Translations under genes and position numbers: made by a program
Assembly: GCA_964600685.1 (NCBI GenBank)
Contig: CAZRKU010000097.1
Coordinates: 1-12,120, forward strand
Direction: 5' to 3'
Length of the DNA stretch: 12,120 nt
Source of the DNA: TMP-24 sp964600685
GTDB lineage: Bacteria > Pseudomonadota > Alphaproteobacteria > Rhodobacterales > Rhodobacteraceae
Notes under the pieces: model-generated
Told to the model about the DNA's origin: nothing
The model's database searches: none
What the model saw: the letters and a program-made list of their open reading frames with translations, nothing else
In this document: one piece after another, positions 7,344 through 12,120 of the stretch
How the letters are laid out: every line of letters starts with the position of its first letter
Position numbering within the stretch: position 1 is the first letter of the stretch

Positions 7344-7380
7344 AAAAAGGCGGTGTGCCGGAACGGCGCGCCGCCCTTTT
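7344..7380 (+). terminator. Intrinsic terminator between the two binding-protein genes
   Basis: A long GC-rich hairpin lies 18 nt after the first binding-protein stop. The left arm 7345-7360 (AAAAGGCGGTGTGCCG) pairs with 7364-7380 through 16 pairs including two G-U wobbles, with one bulged C near 7374 and a GAA loop. It ends in TTTT (7377-7380), and the A-run on the left arm would make it work on the opposite strand as well. It implies that the second gene is not simply read through from the first. Confidence 0.75.
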
Positions 7381-7435
7381 GGCGGGCAGACGAAAGACAT
7401 GCGCGCAAAGTCTGGCCTGTCGCCCACTGTCGGAC

Positions 7436-7464
7436 TTGAAACCCGTGCCGATGACGGATTAGCT
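7436..7464 (+). promoter_or_regulatory. Weak candidate promoter of the second binding-protein gene
   Basis: TTGAAA (7436-7441, 5/6 match to a -35 box) is followed 17 bp later by TTAGCT (7459-7464), a poor -10. The leader to the ATG at 7521 would be about 50 nt and contains a GC palindrome at 7487-7500 (CCGCGC-GT-GCGCGG). The -35 element and its place just after the upstream terminator are the only support. Confidence 0.25.
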
Positions 7465-7520
7465 GTTTGATACCAACCACTCATCGCCGCGCGTGCGCGG
7501 TCTGCTTTACTGGAGGCGAA

Positions 7521-8570
7521 ATGAAACTCAACGCCCTGCTCGCGACCTCGGTCGCGGTTCTTGCGCTGACCCTGCCCGTCCGCGCCGCCGACCCGGAACT
7601 TCTGGTGCTCGACTGGGCCGGGTTCGAGGTTGACGGGTTGATCCAGGCCTACAAGGACAAGAACGGCGATGGTCCGACCTACAGTTTCTTCGGCTCGGAT
7701 GACGAAGCGTTTCAGAAAGTGGCGTCCGGTTTCAGATCTGACGTGACCCACCCCTGCTCGCAGATGGTGGGCAAGTATCGTGAAGCCGGGCTGATCGAAC
7801 CCTGGGATGTCTCCAGAATCCCGGAATTCGCCAATCTCGACCCGAAGTTCCTGAATTCGCCCGTGTTCCAGGATGACGGCGGTGTCTGGTATCTGCCGAC
7901 CGACTGGGGCGTGACCGCAATCGCCTACAATACCGACGAAGTGCCGGTGGAAGATGTGGCCAGCCTGCAGGTGTTCGCCAACCCGAAATATGCGGGCCGG
8001 ATGTCGCTGCCGAATTCGTCCGATGACGTCTGGGCGCTGGCCTACCTCGCGACCGGCGTGACCGACTGGACCGCGATCACCGACGAGCAGTTCACCGCCG
8101 CCGCCGACTGGCTGCGCACCGTTCACCCGAATGTCCGTTCCTACTGGAACGATCCGGCGGAAATGGCGCAGATCATGGCATCGGGCGAAGTTCTGATCGC
8201 CTGGTCCTGGAACGATGGTGTCGCGTACCTCAAGGATGACAACTATCCGGTGGGCTTCCAGCGCGAGGCCAAGGAAGGTTCCTCGACCTGGTTCTGCGGC
8301 TACGTCAACATGAAGGACGGCCCCGGCAACGAGGACAAGGTCTATGACTTCATGAATTCGTGGTTGCGCCCCGAAGCGGCACCGGCGCTTGCCGATGCGA
8401 TCGGCTATGGCCATTCCAACGTGAAGGGCATGGCGGCGATGGATCCGGCAGTCGTCGCAGAGGCAGGCCTTGGCCCGATCAAGGCGCCGATCCTGGCACA
8501 GGTGCCGAACGACGCGGCCCTGCGCGAACGCCAGCTGGCCGAGTTCGAGAAGATCAAGGCCGGTTTCTGA
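7521..8570 (+). CDS. Polyamine-type ABC transporter periplasmic binding protein (PotD/PotF-like), paralog 2
   Basis: A 349-residue secreted protein with signal peptide 1-22 (MKLNALL, cleavage after VRA) and a 327-residue mature chain. That chain aligns with paralog 1 without a single gap; my hand count is 231 of 327 identical (about 70%). All binding-family segments are kept: SFFGSDDEAFQKVASGF, LPTDWGVTAIAYN, LPNSSDDVWALAYLATG, AWSWNDGV and EGSSTWFCGYVN, plus the same cysteine pair (C79, C259). The least conserved part is about mature residues 251-300. Start set at ATG 7521 by GGAGG at 7512-7516; an in-frame TTG at 7467 extends the frame but has no ribosome site. The pair looks like a tandem duplication that has diverged, perhaps with different affinity, ligand or regulation. 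No transporter partner genes are adjacent. Confidence 0.9.
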   Translation: MKLNALLATSVAVLALTLPVRAADPELLVLDWAGFEVDGLIQAYKDKNGDGPTYSFFGSDDEAFQKVASGFRSDVTHPCSQMVGKYREAGLIEPWDVSRIPEFANLDPKFLNSPVFQDDGGVWYLPTDWGVTAIAYNTDEVPVEDVASLQVFANPKYAGRMSLPNSSDDVWALAYLATGVTDWTAITDEQFTAAADWLRTVHPNVRSYWNDPAEMAQIMASGEVLIAWSWNDGVAYLKDDNYPVGFQREAKEGSSTWFCGYVNMKDGPGNEDKVYDFMNSWLRPEAAPALADAIGYGHSNVKGMAAMDPAVVAEAGLGPIKAPILAQVPNDAALRERQLAEFEKIKAGF

Positions 8571-8588
8571 CCACTGGCGAAAATGAGT

Positions 8589-8614
8589 CGGCACCCCCCG
8601 CGGGCGGGGTGCCG
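8589..8614 (+). terminator. Hairpin after the second binding-protein gene (terminator-like, no U-run)
   Basis: Perfect 9-bp stem CGGCACCCC (8589-8597) with GGGGTGCCG (8606-8614) and an 8-nt loop, 18 nt after the stop at 8570. No T-tract follows, so it may stabilise the message end or assist factor-dependent termination rather than act as a classical intrinsic terminator. Confidence 0.45.
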
Positions 8615-8723
8615 GTCACGCGGTCGTGGTGATCGCGGCTTGTGATCATTCTGGCCCCGTCCTAAGCAGGGGGGCAAATGCCCGGGCAGGCAACTGACGG
8701 CTGCGCCCTGAAAAAGATCCCGA

Positions 8724-9635
8724 ATGGCCAAAGACAGAACAGGCGGACAGATCGCGGCGGATTTCTTCGCCAATCTGGTGCTGCGGCTCTTGATCGGGGC
8801 GGCGCTGATCCTGCCCTACGAAACGCGGGTTCGCGTGATGGGCTTCCTGACCAGCCGCCTGATTGCGCCGCTGGTTGGCTATCGGCGCCGGGCACGCGAC
8901 AACCTGGCAATGATCTGGCCCGATATGCCCGAGGCCGAGCGCCGCGCCATTGCCGATGCCTGTTGCGACAATGCCGGGCGCACGCTGATCGAAAATTACT
9001 CGACCCGCGACCTGATGGCGCGCATGGCCGCCGCCCCGATCGGCGGGCCGGGCCTTCAGACGCTGGAGGCGGCGCGGGCGGCGGGAAAGCCGGTGATCCT
9101 CGTGTCCGGCCATTTCGGCAACTACGAGGCCGCGCGGGCCGCACTTGTCGGGCGCGGCTACCAGATCGGCGGGCTCTATCGGCCGATGAAGAACGCGTTC
9201 TTCAATGAACATTACGTCCGCACGATGGAGGCTTTCGGTGGCCCGGTCTTTCCGCAGGGGCGCCAGGGTACCGCCGGTTTTGTGCGGCACCTGAAGGCGG
9301 GGGGGCAGCTCGTCTTGCTGTTCGACCAGAACGTGCATGGCGCCAGGCTGATGAATTTTCTTGGGCGGCGCGCGGCGACGGCAACCTCCGCGGCAGAACT
9401 TGCCTTGCGCTACGATGCGTCGCTGATTCCGTTCTATGCGACCAGAAAATCCGATGGCGTCAATTTTGAGCTGGAGCTCGAAGCGCCCGTCCCTCCTTCC
9501 GATCCCGAGACGATGACCGCGGCGCTGAACCAAAGCCTTGCCGCCCGGATCGCGGCCCATCCCGGCCAGTGGTTCTGGATTCACCGCCGCTGGCGGATCG
9601 CGAGACAATATTACAGCGCCGAGGAACTGGCCTAG
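8724..9635 (+). CDS. LpxL/HtrB-type lysophospholipid acyltransferase (lipid A acyltransferase family)
   Basis: A 303-residue inner-membrane-associated acyltransferase of the lauroyl/myristoyl transferase family, which adds secondary acyl chains to lipid A; some relatives acylate other lipids. A hydrophobic N-terminal segment (about 16-31) anchors it. The catalytic H-x4-D/E motif is HFGNYE (H130, E135); further marks are YRPMKN (152-157), a DQNVHG turn (201-206), the LGRRAATATSAAELALRY segment (213-230) and the C-terminal WFWIHRRWR (283-291). Length is normal. The ATG at 8724 has only a weak ribosome site (AAAAAGATC). It ends 6 bases before the stop of the convergent glycosyltransferase gene, so the 3' ends of both messages must overlap. 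Acyl donor and exact acceptor cannot be read from sequence. Confidence 0.9.
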   Translation: MAKDRTGGQIAADFFANLVLRLLIGAALILPYETRVRVMGFLTSRLIAPLVGYRRRARDNLAMIWPDMPEAERRAIADACCDNAGRTLIENYSTRDLMARMAAAPIGGPGLQTLEAARAAGKPVILVSGHFGNYEAARAALVGRGYQIGGLYRPMKNAFFNEHYVRTMEAFGGPVFPQGRQGTAGFVRHLKAGGQLVLLFDQNVHGARLMNFLGRRAATATSAAELALRYDASLIPFYATRKSDGVNFELELEAPVPPSDPETMTAALNQSLAARIAAHPGQWFWIHRRWRIARQYYSAEELA

Positions 9636-9641
9636 CAGCGG

Positions 9642-10505
9642 TCAGCCTTCGTCCGCGCGATCAAGGATATAACGGTCGAAAATCTCGGGGTGGGTGCGCG
9701 CATAGGCAGGAAATGTCGTGTCGACTTCCAGCAGATCGTAGGACTGCCGGTGGCCCAGCAGCCCGTCGATACGTGCCCGCGCCCAGTCGTCCGTCTTGTC
9801 CCCCTTGGCGACATGGGAATGCTCGCTGATCGAACTGCCCTTGACTGCCACGGCTTCCACCCCGCCAAGCCAACTCAAGTGCCAGCCCGCGTCGGGTATG
9901 ACCCGCCGCCTGACCAATGTCCTCATCCGCTTGCTGGCCTTCAGCCACCGCACCGCATCGCGCGCAAAGGTCGCGGCGGGCGCATAAACACCCCGCAGGC
10001 CGTTGATGGAGACCAAACTGCCGACAGGAATCGCCCGCGGCCCAAGACGCGCCCATTTTTCCTTGAGGCGCACGTTCAGATAATAGACATGCCAATCCAA
10101 CTCGAAGCAGACCACCTCATTGCGGGCCGGCGGCCTGTCGCGAAGCTGGGCAAGCGCCGTGGCCCGCGGGACTTCGTCAACGTCGGACAGAAGCAGTATG
10201 TCGGTTGCGGCGGCCTGCGACAGCCCCCTGCGCACACAGTCGCGCTGGTGGATCTCGCGCACCCAGCTTGATGTCGTGGCGGGAAAATCATCGACCACCA
10301 CATGGATGATCTTGTCGCGAAACGCTGAGAAACGCTCCCGGTTCTCATGGAAGAACAGTGGCTTGTCTTTGCCGGTGAAGGTCCTGCTCGCTTCGGCGAT
10401 CACGAAATGATCGACCACAGGCGCGAGTTCGTGAAGCCGCAAGTCAAGCAGATCAAGCTCGTTGTAGAAGGCGAAACAGTCAAAGACCTTCTGCTTGTCC
10501 TGCAC
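9642..10505 (-). CDS. Glycosyltransferase family 17 protein (MGAT3-like N-acetylglucosaminyltransferase family)
   Basis: About 287 residues if started at GTG 10505, which has GGGGGCAGG just upstream; starting there the protein begins MQDKQKVFDCFAFYNELDLL, as GT17 relatives do. The frame stays open to a TTG at 10556 (304 residues) with no ribosome site. Family marks are DCFAFYNELDLLDLRL (9-24), VIAEASRTFTGKDKPL (35-50), a DxD-type sugar-nucleotide site DVDE (108-111) and the GWHLSWLGG segment (207-215). GT17 is named after the eukaryotic bisecting GlcNAc transferase; bacterial members are mostly uncharacterised and probably modify surface glycans. No signal peptide or membrane helix is seen, so it should be cytoplasmic. 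It lies downstream of and co-oriented with the DUF1223 gene, and runs tail-to-tail into the acyltransferase gene. Donor and acceptor are unknown. Confidence 0.88.
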   Translation of the reverse strand: MQDKQKVFDCFAFYNELDLLDLRLHELAPVVDHFVIAEASRTFTGKDKPLFFHENRERFSAFRDKIIHVVVDDFPATTSSWVREIHQRDCVRRGLSQAAATDILLLSDVDEVPRATALAQLRDRPPARNEVVCFELDWHVYYLNVRLKEKWARLGPRAIPVGSLVSINGLRGVYAPAATFARDAVRWLKASKRMRTLVRRRVIPDAGWHLSWLGGVEAVAVKGSSISEHSHVAKGDKTDDWARARIDGLLGHRQSYDLLEVDTTFPAYARTHPEIFDRYILDRADEG

Positions 10506-10566
10506 GAAACCTGCCCCCTGGGGAAGCAAGATAGCAGCGGGCCGAGGAGCGTTCAATCGTCAGTCG

Positions 10567-11289
10567 CTAGCGTTCCTGCGCGGCGGCGGCCAGTATCGGC
10601 CCCGGTCCAGGCGCCTGCACCAGCACCGCGACGCCCATATCGCCCTGGACCTGAAGTATCAGATCGAGCGGCTCTCTCCCGTCCCAGACCGCCACTTCCT
10701 GCCAGCTTGCGACAATATTGCTGTAGGTGATCGTCCGTCCTGCATTTTCGCCGCGGGCGACCTCGACCGTCGCCTGCGGGATATACTGCACGACCTGCAC
10801 CACGCTGCCTGCGGGCACAGGTGCCCCACCCGCTGCCAGAACCGCCAGGCTGTCGCCCGAACGCGTGATGTGAAGATCGATGGCTGGCCGGCCAGCATCC
10901 GCTTTGAGAAGTTCGGCCAGACCCACGGCATCCACGCCGACGATCCTCTCTGTGCCGTTGACGACCATCTGCGGCGTAAAGACCATCCTTTTGCCGGCAG
11001 CACGGGCATAGGCCTTTTGCCGTGCGGCAAAGGCCGGCACCGCAAAAGTGTCCTTCCAGCCGATGTAGTCCCAATAGTCCACATGCAAGGCCAGCGCGAT
11101 GACGTCGTCCCGCGTTGCCAGGTCATTGAGCAACGCATCGGCCGGCGGACAGGCGGAACAGCCCTGAGAGGTATAGAGTTCGATCACCACCGGACGCGTG
11201 CCGTCGGCAGAACCGGCAACCGGCAGAAGGCCAAGCCCCGCACAAAGCCCCAGTACGCGCGTTACACGAAGATCCATTTGTTTTCCCAT
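10567..11289 (-). CDS. DUF1223 family exported thioredoxin-like protein
   Basis: A 240-residue protein from ATG 11289; ATG 11277 (four codons later) is an alternative start. The N terminus (MDLRVTR followed by VLGLCAGLGLLPVAG) looks like a signal peptide with cleavage near AGS-ADG. The mature part begins with VVIELYTSQGCSACPPAD, holding a CxxC (C44, C47) at the thioredoxin active-site position, then DYWDYIGWKD (71-80) and FTPQMVVNG (104-112, the cis-Pro-like region). All are hallmarks of DUF1223, and the length is normal. The fold and CxxC suggest thiol redox activity in the periplasm; no specific reaction is established that I know of. The reading frame stays open upstream to 11505, but that part carries no family similarity and overlaps the regulatory region, so I exclude it. 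It is divergent from acnA; the glycosyltransferase gene follows on the same strand and is probably cotranscribed. Confidence 0.88.
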   Translation of the reverse strand: MGKQMDLRVTRVLGLCAGLGLLPVAGSADGTRPVVIELYTSQGCSACPPADALLNDLATRDDVIALALHVDYWDYIGWKDTFAVPAFAARQKAYARAAGKRMVFTPQMVVNGTERIVGVDAVGLAELLKADAGRPAIDLHITRSGDSLAVLAAGGAPVPAGSVVQVVQYIPQATVEVARGENAGRTITYSNIVASWQEVAVWDGREPLDLILQVQGDMGVAVLVQAPGPGPILAAAAQER

Positions 11290-11345
11290 GGCCCCGTCCG
11301 GCCTACGTCCCCCGACCATAGAAAGCCTGGCTGGCACATGCCATT

Positions 11346-11376
11346 CACACTTGCGCCTTCGGGGCGCAAGTTTGTG
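11346..11376 (-). other. Stable stem-loop in the DUF1223 leader
   Basis: CACTTGCGCC (11348-11357) pairs with the GGCGCAAGT stretch (11363-11371) around a TTCGG loop; after a 2-nt bulge, CAC/GTG pairs extend the outer stem to 11376. It lies about 60-90 nt upstream of the DUF1223 ATG, inside the transcribed leader if the promoter is near 11435-11463. No U-run follows on either strand, so it is not a normal terminator. Function unknown; possibly an RNA structure controlling stability or translation. Confidence 0.4.
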
Positions 11377-11389
11377 TGAGGCCGATGGG

Positions 11390-11407
11390 GTCGTCTTGAT
11401 TGACGAC
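11390..11407. repeat. Small perfect inverted repeat in the acnA/DUF1223 intergenic region
   Basis: GTCGTC (11390-11395) and GACGAC (11402-11407) are separated by TTGATT. It could be a second hairpin in the DUF1223 leader or a protein-binding dyad. It is short, and only its clustering with the other two inverted repeats makes it worth marking. Confidence 0.3.
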
Positions 11408-11413
11408 GGGGAC

Positions 11414-11442
11414 TTGCACCAAATTGCATACCAATGTATACA
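11414..11442 (+). promoter_or_regulatory. Candidate acnA promoter
   Basis: TTGCAC (11414-11419) and TATACA (11437-11442) with a 17-bp spacer. The transcript would start near 11449 and leave an acnA leader of about 80 nt. The -35 match is weak (3/6) and the -10 moderate (4/6). Confidence 0.35.
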
Positions 11443-11444
11443 AT
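11423..11444. promoter_or_regulatory. 22-bp near-palindromic candidate operator (GntR-like) between acnA and DUF1223 genes
   Basis: ATTGCATAC (11423-11431) and GTATACAAT (11436-11444) are inverted repeats with 8 of 9 matches and a CAAT spacer; the right arm overlaps a perfect TGTATACA (11435-11442). AT-rich ATTGTATAC-type dyads resemble operators of FadR/FCD-type GntR repressors, which often sense carboxylic acids; that link is from general knowledge. The dyad covers the predicted -10 boxes on both strands, so a bound protein would block both directions. It is strikingly AT-rich against its surroundings. Confidence 0.5.
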
Positions 11445-11463
11445 CATCATACCCCCACTTGAA
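11435..11463 (-). promoter_or_regulatory. Candidate DUF1223-gene promoter, back-to-back with that of acnA
   Basis: On the minus strand, TTCAAG (11463-11458) and TATACA (11440-11435) are 17 bp apart. The -10 box shares the TGTATACA palindrome with the plus-strand candidate. The leader to ATG 11289 would be about 140 nt and contain both hairpins. The -35 is weak. Confidence 0.3.
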
Positions 11464-11529
11464 CCAAAGGCATTGATCAGGCATTAGCCATTTGCCGCTA
11501 CGCAAGCGACCGCCGAAAGGGAGCCAGAC

Positions 11530-12120
11530 ATGACCGTCATCACCGGAACCGATACCGCAAAGACCCGCCGCACGCTGAAGGCCGGTGGTGCCTCGGTCGA
11601 CTATTACTCGATCCCGGCGGCAGAGGCTGCGGGACTTGGTGATTTCTCGCGCCTTCCCGCCGCGCTGAAGGTCGTGCTGGAAAACATGCTGCGGTTCGAG
11701 GACGGCGGCCGCACCGTATCAGTTGAAGACATCCGCGCCTTCGCCGAATGGGCGCAAAAGGGCGGCCGCAACCCGCGCGAGATCGCCTACCGGCCGGCCC
11801 GCGTCCTGATGCAGGATTTCACCGGCGTGCCCGCCGTGGTCGACCTTGCCGCGATGCGCGACGGGATCAAGGCCCTGGGTGGCGATCCGCAGAAGATCAA
11901 CCCGCTCAATCCCGTCGATCTGGTGATCGACCATTCGGTGATGATCGACGAGTTCGGCAATCCCCGCGCCTTCCAGAAAAACGTCGACCTGGAATATGAG
12001 CGGAACATGGAACGCTACGTGTTCCTGAAATGGGGCCAGAAGGCCTTCCAGAACTTCCGCGTCGTGCCGCCCGGCACCGGCATCTGCCATCAGGTCAACC
12101 TCGAATACCTCGCCCAGACC
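11530..12120 (+). CDS. acnA: Aconitate hydratase A, N-terminal part (runs off the right edge)
   Basis: 197 complete codons from ATG 11530, open to the window end. The start is supported by AAGGGAG at 11517-11523, 6 nt upstream. The product begins MTVITGTDTAKTRRTL and shows the AcnA/IRP1-type N-terminal domain: ALKVVLENMLRFEDGG (about 45-60), RPARVLMQDFTGVPAVVDLAAM (88-109), VDLVIDHSVMIDEFG (128-142) and NFRVVPPGTGICHQVNLEYLAQ. It isomerises citrate to isocitrate in the TCA cycle in the cytoplasm with a [4Fe-4S] cluster; the cluster cysteines lie beyond the window. Nothing is odd in the visible part. Regulation through the dyad at 11423-11444 is possible. Confidence 0.95.
   Translation, partial: MTVITGTDTAKTRRTLKAGGASVDYYSIPAAEAAGLGDFSRLPAALKVVLENMLRFEDGGRTVSVEDIRAFAEWAQKGGRNPREIAYRPARVLMQDFTGVPAVVDLAAMRDGIKALGGDPQKINPLNPVDLVIDHSVMIDEFGNPRAFQKNVDLEYERNMERYVFLKWGQKAFQNFRVVPPGTGICHQVNLEYLAQT

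Noticed and set aside
6280..8570. Direct repeat that might mark a mobile element
   Set aside because: The similarity is confined to two complete coding regions with distinct signal peptides and flanks; there are no terminal repeats or transposase, so this is a gene duplication.
7161..8594. 477-codon open frame on the minus strand opposite the binding-protein genes
   Set aside because: It mirrors the duplicated binding-protein genes and a similar shadow exists opposite paralog 1 (6256-6882); the apparent repeat of the antisense frame follows from the duplication.
11290..11505. N-terminal extension of the DUF1223 frame (72 codons)
   Set aside because: The encoded residues (many Trp, Cys and Lys) do not look like an export signal or family sequence, and the stretch contains the dyad and hairpins. 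ATG 11289 gives a normal-length protein with a signal peptide.
1..12120. CRISPR arrays, tRNA/rRNA genes, toxin-antitoxin or phage-defence genes
   Set aside because: Reading both strands I found no regularly spaced repeats, no cloverleaf-like stretches and no such protein families.

Overview
The window is GC-rich, densely coding DNA with overlapping co-oriented genes. It looks like the chromosome of an alphaproteobacterium, most likely Rhodobacterales (the Rhodobacter/Paracoccus/Roseobacter group). The best taxonomic pointers are an adjacent trgA-trgB pair (tellurite-resistance genes described in Rhodobacter sphaeroides) and a photolyase gene directly beside a cyclopropane-fatty-acid-synthase-type gene. 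I see no insertion sequence, phage gene, CRISPR array, tRNA or rRNA.

Layout. (1) Positions 1-472, plus strand: the 3' end of a class III PLP aminotransferase resembling putrescine/omega-amino-acid:pyruvate transaminases, closed by a strong intrinsic terminator. (2) Positions 539-6001, minus strand: a tight five-gene unit read right to left. It encodes a class V aminotransferase-fold enzyme without the SufS-type cysteine, a class I photolyase, a Cfa-type lipid methyltransferase, TrgA (small membrane protein) and TrgB (GGCT/AIG2-like domain fused to a Nudix hydrolase). Junctions are an 11-nt gap, a 4-nt overlap, direct abutment and a 25-nt overlap, so this is very probably one operon. (3) Positions 6280-8570, plus strand: two tandem paralogous periplasmic polyamine-type binding proteins. 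Their 327-residue mature chains align without a gap at about 70% identity. Each has its own ribosome binding site, they are separated by a terminator, and no permease or ATPase gene is in the window. (4) Positions 8724-9635, plus strand: an LpxL/HtrB-type lysophospholipid acyltransferase. (5) Positions 9642-11289, minus strand: a GT17-family glycosyltransferase downstream of an exported DUF1223 thioredoxin-like protein. (6) Positions 11530-12120, plus strand: the first 197 codons of aconitase A, divergent from the DUF1223 gene across a 240-bp region. That region holds a 22-bp near-palindrome and two hairpins.

How the genes fit together. The five-gene minus-strand operon reads as an envelope, DNA and oxidant or metalloid stress module: light-driven DNA repair, membrane-lipid methylation, tellurite-type resistance and a nucleotide-clearing Nudix enzyme. 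The link to a singlet-oxygen (RpoE/ChrR) response is inferred from R. sphaeroides; I did not find a recognisable RpoE promoter. The aminotransferase and the two binding proteins share a polyamine theme, also by inference. The most notable points are the orphan duplicated binding proteins, substituted catalytic positions in three enzymes of the stress operon, and a symmetrical GntR-like operator over possible back-to-back promoters of acnA and the DUF1223 gene.
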